A DNA stretch of 64,000 nucleotides, taken from assembly GCA_026398275.1 (NCBI GenBank), contig JAPLTF010000026.1, forward strand, positions 48,721-112,720, in the 5' to 3' direction. Positions 43,257-51,735 of the stretch are shown here, piece by piece (the stretch's first letter is position 1; every line of letters starts with the position of its first letter). A program made the translations under genes and the position numbers. Source of the DNA: Verrucomicrobiota bacterium (GTDB lineage Bacteria > Verrucomicrobiota > Verrucomicrobiia > Chthoniobacterales > Terrimicrobiaceae). The notes beneath the pieces were generated by a model. It searched no databases. It saw nothing but the letters and a program-made list of their open reading frames with translations, and was not told the DNA's origin.

Positions 43257-43664
43257 ATGAATCTCTCGTGGCTCGGTCAATACCGTGACGTGGGAATCCT
43301 CCTTCTCCGCGCCGGCATGGGGGTCATGATGGTGCTGCACGGATGGCCGAAGCTCGCGGGCGGCCAGCAGGCCTGGGAAAAAGTGGGCGCTGCGATGTCG
43401 CATCTCGGGATTTCCTTCTGGCCCGTTCTCTGGGGGTTCCTTGCCGCCATGAGCGAAACCCTGGGAGGCGCGCTTCTCGCCGCGGGTTTCCTCACCAGAT
43501 ACGCCGCCCTTTTCCTCACCTTCACGATGGCCGTCGCCACCATCATGATGTATCACGTCGGCCATGGTGCGTTCTCCGAGTGGAGCCACCCCGCCGAGGT
43601 CGGCATCATCTGCCTCTCGCTCGTCATCATCGGCGCCGGAAAATACAGCATCGACCGATCCTGA
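43257..43664 (+). CDS. DoxX-family membrane protein
   Basis: 135 residues with four hydrophobic segments. ILLLRAGMGVMMVLHGWPKL is the typical DoxX first helix and GFLAAMSETLGGALLAAGFLTRYAAL the second and third. DoxX-like proteins are small inner-membrane proteins of unknown or varied redox-associated function. Ten bases separate it from rpsR, so it may be read through from the ribosomal genes. A paralogue lies at 51736. Confidence 0.88.
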   Translation: MNLSWLGQYRDVGILLLRAGMGVMMVLHGWPKLAGGQQAWEKVGAAMSHLGISFWPVLWGFLAAMSETLGGALLAAGFLTRYAALFLTFTMAVATIMMYHVGHGAFSEWSHPAEVGIICLSLVIIGAGKYSIDRS

Positions 43665-43689
43665 CTCCCTAGAGCAGCGCAAGTGTGAA

Positions 43690-43758
43690 GTTGTAGCAAG
43701 CCACGGCGCTCTGTCGCCGTGCCGCTGCTGCGCCTCGACAGAGCGAGGCGGCTACAAC
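43690..43758. repeat. REPIN-like element with matching hairpin loops
   Basis: Outer arms GTTGTAGC and GCTACAAC are perfect complements. Inside are two hairpins, CACGGCG-CTCTGT-CGCCGTG (43702-43721) and CGCCTCG-ACAGAG-CGAGGCG (43731-43750). Read from either end the unit is GTTGTAGC, then a stem of different sequence, but always loop CTCTGT. Confidence 0.8.
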
Positions 43759-43791
43759 GATCTCTCCGGCCATGACTTTATTTAAACCGCC

Positions 43792-44928
43792 CTAAATCGG
43801 TTCGCCCAGGCTGTGCGCGATGTTGCGGACAAGCGAATCCGTCGTCGCGACTTTCATGAAGTGGTCGCGGGTCCAGACCAGCGGCGCGGAATCCGCCGCC
43901 ATCCAGACCGCCAGCTTCCGCGAGTCGTCCTGGGCCAGCTCCGCCCGCCGCCGCCGCCGCTTTTCGTAAAGAGCGAATGATTTTGCGATGAACTCACCAT
44001 TTGTGCGCGACAGCTCATCGGCCATCACGGCGGCGGATTCGAGCGCCATCGACGCCCCCACGCCGGCTGCTGGCAGAAACGCGCATGAGGCGTCCCCGAG
44101 CAGAGCCACCCTCCCGCTCGTCCAGCGGTGGCTGCGGTAGTCGTTGAGGTTCCAGAAAAAGAGCCCGTCGGTCGTTGAGGGAAAGCTGTTCATGACATCG
44201 GCTCCTCCGCCAACCATCGACGAAAACAGCTCGCGCACGCGGAGCCCGTCGCCGGAAATCGCATCCGGCCCGAGAAGCCTTTTCGGGCCCGCCGCCACCG
44301 CTCCCACGCGCGACGGTGTGGGATAGAGGCCGACGAACCTGCCCTTGCCCCAATATTCGCGAACCGTGTCCCGTGGGGGCTCGACGCTCGTCCACCAGAC
44401 CCAGACCCCCCAGCCGGTCTCGTGGTCGGGCTCGTCTCCGAAAATAATCCGCCGGGTCTTCGAGTGGAGCCCGTCAGCACCGATCACCGCATCATAAACT
44501 CCCGTCGTGCCATCGCTGAACCGCACATGCACCCGCTCGCCCCTCTGCTCCAAATGCTCCAGCCCGTTCCCCAGCCGCAGCGGCACATCCGACGCGGCAG
44601 ACCGCAGGATATCGAGCAGGTCCTTCCGCAGGATCTGCCCGGTGTAGCCGAACTCCGCACTGATTTTGGAAACGTCGAAGCGGTGGAGGAGATCCCCATG
44701 ACCGTTGTGAACCTCGTAGCTGTTGAACGGGGAGCTGCGCTCCACGAACTCCCCGAACTTTCCGAGCCCGTGCAGCACGCGGCTGCCCATCGGATACAGC
44801 GTGAGCACGTAGCCCGCGTGTTCAAGATTTGGCGACTTCTCGACGATCTCACATCCGATCCCGCGCTGCTTCAAGAGCGCCGCCAGCCCCAGCCCGCCGA
44901 TCCCCGCGCCAACAATGAGAACATTCAT
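43792..44928 (-). CDS. FAD-dependent monooxygenase
   Basis: 378 residues of the class A flavoprotein hydroxylase type. Dinucleotide-binding VLIVGAGIGGLGLAALLKQ at the start, the DG motif VIGADGLHSKTRR and the GD motif GRVALLGDASCAFLPAAGVGASMALE are in order. Members hydroxylate aromatic or other small molecules with NAD(P)H and oxygen; the substrate is not evident. It is convergent with the DoxX gene and followed by no metabolic partners. No membrane segment or signal peptide. Confidence 0.88.
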   Translation of the reverse strand: MNVLIVGAGIGGLGLAALLKQRGIGCEIVEKSPNLEHAGYVLTLYPMGSRVLHGLGKFGEFVERSSPFNSYEVHNGHGDLLHRFDVSKISAEFGYTGQILRKDLLDILRSAASDVPLRLGNGLEHLEQRGERVHVRFSDGTTGVYDAVIGADGLHSKTRRIIFGDEPDHETGWGVWVWWTSVEPPRDTVREYWGKGRFVGLYPTPSRVGAVAAGPKRLLGPDAISGDGLRVRELFSSMVGGGADVMNSFPSTTDGLFFWNLNDYRSHRWTSGRVALLGDASCAFLPAAGVGASMALESAAVMADELSRTNGEFIAKSFALYEKRRRRRAELAQDDSRKLAVWMAADSAPLVWTRDHFMKVATTDSLVRNIAHSLGEPI

Positions 44929-45018
44929 TTGAACAGGTTTCCCGGGAAGTTAGCAAAACCGCCGCGCCACTGCGAGCGGCGATTTTTTAAAGCATCGGAC
45001 GAAATGCATTTTCAAAAT

Positions 45019-45078
45019 GGAGGGACGACCGCCGTGTCGTCCCAGGAATAAGTGGGACCGGACAGCGCCGGTCCCTGC
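45019..45078. repeat. GGAG-type REPIN-like element
   Basis: GGAG, then GGACGAC-CGCCGT-GTCGTCC (45023-45042), and inverted: GGACCGG-ACAGCG-CCGGTCC (45055-45074) followed by CTGC. From either end: G(G/C)AG, stem beginning GGAC, loop CGC(C/T)GT. It lies in the 181-base gap between two minus-strand genes; no gene is seen there. Confidence 0.7.
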
Positions 45079-45109
45079 AGTAATCCGGATGCGCATTCTG
45101 GATGCTGCC

Positions 45110-46072
45110 CTATTTCTTCTGGAAAGCATCCGCAGCGGTCAGCACGGTGCCGGCCCCTTCGCCGTCCAGCCAGGCCTTGGCAGTCTTATCCCCTTTGAGA
45201 TACGCATCCCAGAATGCCGTCGAGAGGGCCTCGATGGCTTTGTGGTGGTTGGGATTGCTGGCTGAGCGGGGGATGGGCGAGTCGGAAAAGGCCATGTGGT
45301 CGGCCCCGTTGAGGACGAGTTCGTATTTTCCACCGGGAGGGAGCGCAGGGAACACGGCGAGCCGGGAAGCAAGTCTCTGACCTCCGATCAGCCCGATATC
45401 GTTCGTCCCGGTCATCAGCATCCAGGGGATTTTCACCGAGCCGAAAGCCTTGGAGGCCTTGCCGAGCCTGGGTGCGCTCGGGCTCAGGCACAGCGCGGCT
45501 TGAATTCGCGAGTCGGTGAACTTTGTGCCCACCCATCCGAGTGTTTCGCCGCTCACTCCCTGGGTCGTCACCGCACCGAACGAATGCCCGGCCATCCCGA
45601 TCATTTCCAGATCGAGCCGGTTGATCAGCGGATGCCCGGGCTCGCGGTTCCAGAGCGCGAGCTGGTCGATGACCGCCGGGATGTCCTGCACCCGGAGCAT
45701 GAAGTTTTTCCCGTGCGCGGCCTGCTTCATCGAAGCGGCCGGGTTCGAACTTCCCCGCCAGACCGACTCATCGCTGCCGGGGTGCTGAATGGCGACGACG
45801 ACATACCCGCGCCCGGACCAGTGCGTTCCGAGATAGGAATAGCCCTTGCTCGATCCACCCAAACCATGACTGAAAAGGACCACGGGCGCGGGCTCAGGGC
45901 TTTTGGGCAGATACACCCGCACGGGAAGATCGCGTTGCCGATTGGCATCATGCAGGACGAAATCCAGAACTTTGCGCGGCCCCGCTTCGCCCGGCTTCAT
46001 GGGATCGTAGGAGTCCGCCGCGCCGGCAGCCGAAATCGCGGCAACGCAAAAGACAAACAGGAGTTTTTTCAT
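45110..46072 (-). CDS. exported alpha/beta hydrolase (dienelactone hydrolase / PAF-acetylhydrolase-like)
   Basis: 320 residues from MKKLLFVFCVAAISAAGAAD (signal peptide). VVLFSHGLGGSSKGYSYLG supplies the oxyanion region, IGMAGHSFGAVTTQ the nucleophile Ser, and LNGADHMAFSDSP the catalytic His. The similarity is to predicted exported dienelactone hydrolases and platelet-activating-factor acetylhydrolase-like esterases. Substrate unknown. It is divergent from the GT9-ruvC-lipB set. Confidence 0.85.
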   Translation of the reverse strand: MKKLLFVFCVAAISAAGAADSYDPMKPGEAGPRKVLDFVLHDANRQRDLPVRVYLPKSPEPAPVVLFSHGLGGSSKGYSYLGTHWSGRGYVVVAIQHPGSDESVWRGSSNPAASMKQAAHGKNFMLRVQDIPAVIDQLALWNREPGHPLINRLDLEMIGMAGHSFGAVTTQGVSGETLGWVGTKFTDSRIQAALCLSPSAPRLGKASKAFGSVKIPWMLMTGTNDIGLIGGQRLASRLAVFPALPPGGKYELVLNGADHMAFSDSPIPRSASNPNHHKAIEALSTAFWDAYLKGDKTAKAWLDGEGAGTVLTAADAFQKK

Positions 46073-46170
46073 GGAAAGTTGAGCCTCCCGCAGCAGTCGG
46101 GTAAAACATCTGCCGGGAGCGGGACATTCCTTCTTTGTAGCCAATCCGATTTCATGGCAACACTTTCCTT

Positions 46171-47112
46171 ATGCCCGGCAGCCAACCCAGCATCCTTGTC
46201 ATCCGTGGAGGAGCCATCGGCGATTTCCTGCTCACTCTGCCCGCCCTGCGCCTGCTGCGCGAGGGGTTCCCGGATTGCCGGATCGAAATTGTCGGATACC
46301 GCCACATCTGCTCGGTGGCCGAGGGGAGGTTTTATGCGGATGCGGTCCGCTCGATCGAATATGCGCCGATGGCCGGGTTCTTTAATCCGCGCTCGGAACT
46401 CGACCCGGAGCTTTCCCGCTACTTCTCCAGCTTCGGCCAGGTCATCTCCTATCTTTTCGATCCCGACGGATTTTTTGAGGGAAACCTCAGGCGCTGCGGG
46501 GTGAAGAACCTGATCTGCGGCGATCCCCGGATTTCCGACTCCCAGCACGCCGTCCGCCAGCTCGCCCGGCCGCTGGAGTCGCTGGCGCTGTTTTTGGAGA
46601 ATTCCGCGGCCGAGATTTTCCCCAATGAACAGGATGCGGCTACTGCCGGGCAATTGCTCGCAGGCCACCGGCCGCCATTCGTCGCCGTGCATCCCGGCAG
46701 CGGCTCCGCAAAAAAGAACTGGCCGCTCCCGGCATGGAAGGAGCTTCTCTCGGAATTGTGCGACACGGAGGCGACCGTCCTCGTCGTCTCGGGGGAAAGC
46801 GACGCGGAGCGGGTGGCCGAGCTGAAGGCCGCGTTCGGCGAGCGCCTTGTTTTCCTCGATCATCTTCCGCTGCATGTCCTCGGAGCCGTCCTGCAGTGCT
46901 GCGAGCTGTTTATCGGCCACGACAGCGGGATCTCGCACCTGGCCGCCGCGGCGGGGGCGGAGTGCCTGCTGCTCTTCGGGCCGACCGACCCGGCGGTGTG
47001 GGCTCCAGCAAATCCGGACGTGATTGTCTTGCGTGCGCCCGACGGGTTGCTGCACAACCTTTCTGTGGAGGACGTCAAATCCCGCCTCCCCGCATTCCTC
47101 TCACCGAAATGA
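46171..47112 (+). CDS. glycosyltransferase family 9 protein
   Basis: 313 residues. ILVIRGGAIGDFLLTLPALRLL is the GT9 start; VAVHPGSGSAKKNWPLPAWKEL and FIGHDSGISHLAAAAGAECLLLFGPTDP complete the heptosyltransferase pattern. A lipopolysaccharide-core transferase is the likely role. It overlaps ruvC by ATGA (47109-47112), although the two products are functionally unrelated. Confidence 0.88.
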   Translation: MPGSQPSILVIRGGAIGDFLLTLPALRLLREGFPDCRIEIVGYRHICSVAEGRFYADAVRSIEYAPMAGFFNPRSELDPELSRYFSSFGQVISYLFDPDGFFEGNLRRCGVKNLICGDPRISDSQHAVRQLARPLESLALFLENSAAEIFPNEQDAATAGQLLAGHRPPFVAVHPGSGSAKKNWPLPAWKELLSELCDTEATVLVVSGESDAERVAELKAAFGERLVFLDHLPLHVLGAVLQCCELFIGHDSGISHLAAAAGAECLLLFGPTDPAVWAPANPDVIVLRAPDGLLHNLSVEDVKSRLPAFLSPK

Positions 47113-47618
47113 AAGAAACCATCCTGGCCGTGGATCCCTCGCTGCGCGGGACGGGGTTCGCCATCCTCGAACGCCAGGCCGGAAAGCCGCGCTGCCTGCA
47201 TTTCGGGGTGATCAAAAACAGCCCGCGTCTCCTGCACTCGGGCTGCCTCGTGGCGATTCACGAGCAGCTCGGCGATGCGATCGCCAGGTTTTCTCCGGAG
47301 GCCATGGCGATCGAGAGCGTGATCTACGTCCAAAGCTATCCGACCGCGATCACCCTGGGATCCGCCCGCGGAGCCGCTCTGCTGGCCGCCGCGCAGCGCG
47401 GGCTCCCGATCCATGAATACGCGCCGCGACGCGTCAAGCAGGCGGTCGTCGGCCGCGGCGGCGCACAAAAGGCCCAGGTCGCATTCATGGTCCGAGCCCT
47501 GCTCGGCATGACCGTGACTCCTCCGCCGGATGCTGCGGATGCGATCGCCATCGGGCTCACGCATTTTCAATCCGCCGACGCGGCATCCCGCCGGAAAGTC
47601 CCGCTCGAACGGATATGA
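47109..47618 (+). CDS. ruvC: crossover junction endodeoxyribonuclease RuvC
   Basis: 169 residues. Catalytic acids of the RNase-H-like fold: Asp9 in ILAVDPSLRGTGFA, Glu in AMAIESVIYVQSYPTA, and the C-terminal DAADAIAIGLTH. It resolves Holliday junctions together with RuvAB; ruvA and ruvB are not in the window. It overlaps the gene before and lipB after by four bases each. Confidence 0.94.
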   Translation: MKETILAVDPSLRGTGFAILERQAGKPRCLHFGVIKNSPRLLHSGCLVAIHEQLGDAIARFSPEAMAIESVIYVQSYPTAITLGSARGAALLAAAQRGLPIHEYAPRRVKQAVVGRGGAQKAQVAFMVRALLGMTVTPPPDAADAIAIGLTHFQSADAASRRKVPLERI

Positions 47619-48241
47619 AAATCTTCAATCTCGGCCGCATCGAATACCAGGCCGCGCTGGATATCCAGAACCGGCATGTCGAAGATCTGATTTCGGGGTC
47701 CGGCGGCGGGGTCCTTCTTCTTCTCGAACACGAGCCGGTTTACACCATCGGCCGCACCCGCGATCAATCGAGCCTCAGGGACAGCCTTCCGCATCCCGTC
47801 GTGGAGACGAACCGCGGCGGCCAGGCCACATTTCACGGCCCCGGCCAGCTCGTCGGCTACCCGATCCTCGACCTCAACAAGCGCGGCCGCGACCTGCACA
47901 GCTACCTCCGGTTTCTCGAAGAATTCCTTATCCGGCTCTGCGCGGAATATGGCGTCCAGGCCTCCCGCCGCGACGGCCTCACCGGAGTCTGGGCCGGCGA
48001 AAAGAAGATCGCCTCCCTCGGGGTCGGGGTGAGGAAGTGGGTCGCGATGCACGGCTTCGCGCTCAACGTCCTCGAGTCCAGCCTGCCCGCATTCCACCAC
48101 ATCACCCCCTGCGGCATCGCAGGAGTTGAGATGACCTGCTTGGAGTCTGAGTCCCGCAAACGGATCTCCATGCCGGAGATCACCGCCCGCGCCGGGGAAA
48201 CGTTTTCTGGATTTCTGGAGGAAATCCTCCCGGCCCGCTAA
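47615..48241 (+). CDS. lipB: octanoyltransferase (lipoate biosynthesis)
   Basis: 208 residues. LLLLEHEPVYTIGRTRDQS, TNRGGQATFHGPGQLVGYPI, GEKKIASLGVGVRKWVAMHG (catalytic Lys) and FHHITPCGIAG (nucleophile Cys) are diagnostic. LipB moves octanoate from acyl carrier protein to the lipoyl domains of 2-oxoacid dehydrogenases and GcvH. lipA is not adjacent. Confidence 0.95.
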   Translation: MKIFNLGRIEYQAALDIQNRHVEDLISGSGGGVLLLLEHEPVYTIGRTRDQSSLRDSLPHPVVETNRGGQATFHGPGQLVGYPILDLNKRGRDLHSYLRFLEEFLIRLCAEYGVQASRRDGLTGVWAGEKKIASLGVGVRKWVAMHGFALNVLESSLPAFHHITPCGIAGVEMTCLESESRKRISMPEITARAGETFSGFLEEILPAR

Positions 48242-48246
48242 CGCGG

Positions 48247-48336
48247 AAATCTCACGGTCGCGTTGTAGGGGTGCTCTCTGAGCACCCATCCGCGTTTGCC
48301 TGCCGGACGATCCGGGGTCACAGACCCCGGCTACAG
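48247..48336. repeat. ~90-bp REPIN-like repeat, copy B
   Basis: Second copy of the element at 32700-32791. Here the first hairpin is intact as GGGTGCTC-TCT-GAGCACCC. The second is CCGGGGTC-ACA-GACCCCGG, followed by CTACAG. It lies between the convergent lipB and pdxA genes, and may serve as their shared transcript end. Confidence 0.85.
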
Positions 48337-48373
48337 CCTGTGGCTTCCCAAGCCGGAGTGCGAGATAAGCCCG

Positions 48374-49243
48374 CTAGCGCCTGCTGCGCAGCATCATTGC
48401 TGCCCGGTGGATGGCGGCCTGCATGCTGTCGGAGCGCGCGACGCCTTTTCCCGCGATGCCGAAGGCCGTGCCGTGGTCGGGGCTCGTCCGCACGAACGGC
48501 AGGCCGAGCGTGACATTGACGCCCTGGTCGAACGCGTGAAGCTTCAGCGGGATCAGCCCCTGGTCGTGATACATGCAGAGCACGCCGTCGAATTCCCCCG
48601 CAACGGCCCGCTGGAAAATCGTGTCGGGCGGCAGCGGGCCCGAGAAGACCGCGTCCTTCGATTTCTCGAGCTCCTTGACTGCCGGCGCGATGATTGTGAT
48701 CTCTTCGGTTCCGATGTCCCCGCCCTCGCCGGCGTGGGGGTTGAGCCCGGCCACCGCGATCCTCGGCTCCTTGCAGCCGCACTGTTTGAGAAATGCCTCG
48801 AGCAGGTTTCCGATGCGGACAATTTCGGCTTTGTCCAAAAGGCCCGCGACATCGGCGAGCGGCACATGCGCGGTGACGAGCGCGACGGTGAGCCCGCCGC
48901 CGGTCAGGCACATCGCATAGTTCTCGATCCCCGCTCTCGCCGCAAAAAATTCCGTCTGCCCCGGGAAATGGCAGCCGACGTCATGCAGCCCCTTTTTCGA
49001 GACCGGCCCGGTGACAACCCCCTGCCACTTTCCGGAGTGAAGGTTTTTCGCCGCAGTTTCCAGGGCGTCCACCGCCGCCCGGGCGGACTCCGCCGTGGGC
49101 GATCCGGGCTTGTGGCCGGACATCTCTCCGACGACTTCGAACTCAAAATCCCCCGGAAGGTCGCGGGATGCCAGTGCTGCCCGGATCACTTCCGGGCCGA
49201 TGCCTGCCGGATCTCCGGTGGTGATGCCGATGATGGGTTTCAT
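48374..49243 (-). CDS. pdxA: 4-hydroxythreonine-4-phosphate dehydrogenase family protein
   Basis: 289 residues, shorter than the ~330 of E. coli PdxA. IGITTGDPAGIGPEV, VTGPVSKKGLHDVGC, the metal ligands in VTAHVPLADV, MYHDQGLIPLK and RTSPDHGTAFGIAGKG are present. PdxA oxidises 4-phosphohydroxy-threonine in the DXP-dependent route to pyridoxal phosphate. The shortening is in the N-terminal third, between the first strand and VTGPVSKK. PdxA paralogues with other four-carbon substrates exist, so the assignment to vitamin B6 synthesis is likely but not certain. Coupled to nadE by ATGA. Confidence 0.88.
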   Translation of the reverse strand: MKPIIGITTGDPAGIGPEVIRAALASRDLPGDFEFEVVGEMSGHKPGSPTAESARAAVDALETAAKNLHSGKWQGVVTGPVSKKGLHDVGCHFPGQTEFFAARAGIENYAMCLTGGGLTVALVTAHVPLADVAGLLDKAEIVRIGNLLEAFLKQCGCKEPRIAVAGLNPHAGEGGDIGTEEITIIAPAVKELEKSKDAVFSGPLPPDTIFQRAVAGEFDGVLCMYHDQGLIPLKLHAFDQGVNVTLGLPFVRTSPDHGTAFGIAGKGVARSDSMQAAIHRAAMMLRSRR

Positions 49244-50976
49244 AGGGTGATTTTTGGATGGAATTTTTGGGCGAGCGGCATCCGGCGGCCGATGCCGAAT
49301 GCGCGTCCGGTCACCTTGAGGCCGGGGGCGGCCTGCTCGCGCTTGTATTCGTTGAGGTCGACCCGCTTGATCACCCAGTGGACGGTCTCCTCGTCAAAAC
49401 CTTTCCGGATGATCTCCGCGGCCCCGAGGTTTTCCTCGACGTAAAGCCGCAGAATTTCGTCCAGCACCTCGTAGGGCGGCAGGGTGTCCTGATCGGTCTG
49501 ATCCGGACGGAGCTCGGCGCTCGGAGGCTTCATGATCGTGCGCAAAGGAATGAGCTCGCGGCGCGCGTCCGCATTGAGAAATTCCGCCAGCTTGTAAACC
49601 GTCGTCTTCGGGAGGTCCGAAATCACGGCGAGCCCGCCGCACATGTCGCCGTAGAGCGTGCAGTAGCCGACGGCCAGCTCGCTCTTGTTTCCGGTGGTCA
49701 GGAGGAGGTGGCCGAATTTGTTCGACAGAGACATGAGCGTGAGCCCGCGGAGCCGGGCCTGCATGTTCTCTTCGGTGATGTCCTCGGGCTTCCCGGAAAA
49801 CGCCCCGCTCATCTGCGCCTTGAACGCGTCGAAGCTTTCCGCGATCGGGATGGTCAGGCATTCCATCCCCAGGCTGGCCGCGAGCTGGACCGCGTCCTCG
49901 ATGCTGTGATCCGACGAAAACTCGGATGGCATCGCGACCCCCTTGACGTTCTCCGCGCCGAGGGCCTGGACGGCCAGGCACGCAGTCACGGCGCTGTCGA
50001 TGCCCCCGCTCAGCCCGAGCACCGCCGTGCGGAACCCGCACTTGTGCATGTAGTCGCGCAGCCCGAGCACCAGCGCGTCTCGGAGGTCGGCCATGTCTTT
50101 GCGCGCCATGGCCTCGGTCGGCCAGGGATTGAGGATCGTAACCTTTGGCGCGGAACCCTCCTTGAGCGTCACGCCGTGCTGGAACTCCACCTCATGGTTC
50201 ATGTCGCCGATATCGAGGACGAAGGTGCCCTCCTGAAATCCGGGGGCCTGCATCCAGATCAGCCCGTCGGCGGTTGCCGCGAAGGAATAGCCATCGAAGA
50301 CCAGCTGGTCGTTGCCCCCGACCGCGTTGCAGTAGAAGAACGGCACGCGGTGGCTCCCGGCCTGCCGCCTGATCATCTCCCGCCGATGGGCCGGCTTTCC
50401 GATCTGGAACGGAGACGCGCTGATGTTCAGGATCGCCGCCGCCCCCGCAGTCACAAGGTCGTGAACCGGATCGCGCGCGTAGAGGCCCCGGGGAAGGTAT
50501 TCCGGCGTCCAGATATCCTCGCAGATCGTGACCCCGATCCGGCGGCCGCCGATCTCCACAGGGACCGGGGCCGGCCCCGGCTCAAAATATCTCGCCTCAT
50601 CAAAAACATCGTAGGTCGGCAGCAGCGACTTGAAGACTTTCCGCACGGGCCGGCTCCTTTCGAGCACGGCTGCAGCGTTGAAAAACGGCCGCCCTTTTCC
50701 CGAGGGATTCCTATCCACGCAGCCGACAATCAGCGCGGCCTTGCCGACGCTTTTGTGCAGCTCGTCGAGCGCCGCCAGGTTCCGCGGGACAAAATCCGAT
50801 TTGAAGAGCAGATCCTGCGGCGGATAGCCGGTGAGCGAAAGCTCCGGCGTCAGGATGATCTGGGCCCCGCGGCTTTCCAGGTCCTCCGCCGCGCGGGCGA
50901 TCTTGCGCGCGTTACCCGCGAAGTCGCCGACCGTCGTGTTGATCTGCGCGAACCCGATTTTCACCAGAACCCCCAT
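49240..50976 (-). CDS. nadE: glutamine-dependent NAD+ synthetase
   Basis: 578 residues from MGVLVKIGFAQINTT; a longer in-frame extension would run through the CPBP gene and is rejected. N-terminal nitrilase-type amidase with the Glu-Lys-Cys triad (LTPELSLTGYP, KSLLPTYDVFDE, TICEDIWTPEYLP) supplies ammonia from glutamine. The synthetase domain has the pyrophosphate loop LGLSGGIDSAVT and TTGNKSELAVGYCTLYGD. It amidates deamido-NAD to NAD. The start lies 16 bases inside the upstream CPBP gene, and the end overlaps pdxA. Confidence 0.95.
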   Translation of the reverse strand: MGVLVKIGFAQINTTVGDFAGNARKIARAAEDLESRGAQIILTPELSLTGYPPQDLLFKSDFVPRNLAALDELHKSVGKAALIVGCVDRNPSGKGRPFFNAAAVLERSRPVRKVFKSLLPTYDVFDEARYFEPGPAPVPVEIGGRRIGVTICEDIWTPEYLPRGLYARDPVHDLVTAGAAAILNISASPFQIGKPAHRREMIRRQAGSHRVPFFYCNAVGGNDQLVFDGYSFAATADGLIWMQAPGFQEGTFVLDIGDMNHEVEFQHGVTLKEGSAPKVTILNPWPTEAMARKDMADLRDALVLGLRDYMHKCGFRTAVLGLSGGIDSAVTACLAVQALGAENVKGVAMPSEFSSDHSIEDAVQLAASLGMECLTIPIAESFDAFKAQMSGAFSGKPEDITEENMQARLRGLTLMSLSNKFGHLLLTTGNKSELAVGYCTLYGDMCGGLAVISDLPKTTVYKLAEFLNADARRELIPLRTIMKPPSAELRPDQTDQDTLPPYEVLDEILRLYVEENLGAAEIIRKGFDEETVHWVIKRVDLNEYKREQAAPGLKVTGRAFGIGRRMPLAQKFHPKITL

Positions 50977-51650
50977 TGACGTGTCGTCATGATATAAATT
51001 CCCAGCCCGAGGTTTGTGATCGCATGCGCTGCGACGCAAGCTCCCAGGCTCTTCGTGCGCACGAGCAGGCCATTGAAGATCAGGCCCGTCACAAATGCCG
51101 CCGGCCAGTCGGGCATCGAATGCACGAGCATGAACGCTGCGGCGACACCGAAAAATGACAGCGGGGCATACGTCCCCAGCGGAACTTCCGAAAAGTCCTC
51201 GCGGACCAGATACCGCATCAGGAAGCCGCGCCAGAAAATCTCCTCCACCAGCGGGACGATCACGACCAGCCGCGCAAACCTCGCCGCCACCGTCAGCCAA
51301 TACAAAAGCGGGCTGCCGGAAAAAACCGTGGGATCAAACCCGGCCGTGCGCGGCGCCGCCCCGAGCGCGACCTGCGGAACAAGCCAGAGCCCGAGCGCGA
51401 GAACGCCCGCAATAATCGCGGCCATCCACCCGCCGCCCCTGCCGAAATCATAGCGCCTCCAGAAAAAAATCAGCGCCCCGCCGCAGGCCAGAGTCTGCAG
51501 GGGGTAAACCCAGAACTCGGGCTTCGAGAGAGGGAGCGCATTGGAAGAACCCCCCAGAAAACGGACGGCTTCAACGAGTGCCAGGCCGCCCATGAACACC
51601 ACAAACGGCACGACATATGCCGCAAGCGGGGACGTCTTTGATTCCTCCAT
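50961..51650 (-). CDS. CPBP-family (CAAX-like) intramembrane protease
   Basis: 229 residues from MEESKTSPLAAYV with about seven hydrophobic segments. The three CPBP motifs are present: VEEIFWRGFLMRYL (EExxxR), AAFMLVHSMPDW (FxxxH) and AHAITNLGLGIYI (HxxxN). It resembles the CAAX-protease-related proteins seen in exosortase-bearing genomes, though no exosortase is in the window. Other functions of the family include bacteriocin immunity and anti-sigma cleavage. It is the first gene of the set with nadE and pdxA. Confidence 0.87.
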   Translation of the reverse strand: MEESKTSPLAAYVVPFVVFMGGLALVEAVRFLGGSSNALPLSKPEFWVYPLQTLACGGALIFFWRRYDFGRGGGWMAAIIAGVLALGLWLVPQVALGAAPRTAGFDPTVFSGSPLLYWLTVAARFARLVVIVPLVEEIFWRGFLMRYLVREDFSEVPLGTYAPLSFFGVAAAFMLVHSMPDWPAAFVTGLIFNGLLVRTKSLGACVAAHAITNLGLGIYIMTTRQWGFW

Positions 51651-51735
51651 ACCGGCTTCCTGATAGCTCAAATTCGGGAGCGGGGGAACACTTTTGCTTT
51701 CCGCCAGCTCTCCGCCTCTGCTACTGTGCCGAGCC

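Noticed and set aside
49258..50979. Open frame of 573 codons antisense to nadE
   Set aside because: The sense strand has a full amidase-synthetase; the opposite frame is compositional.
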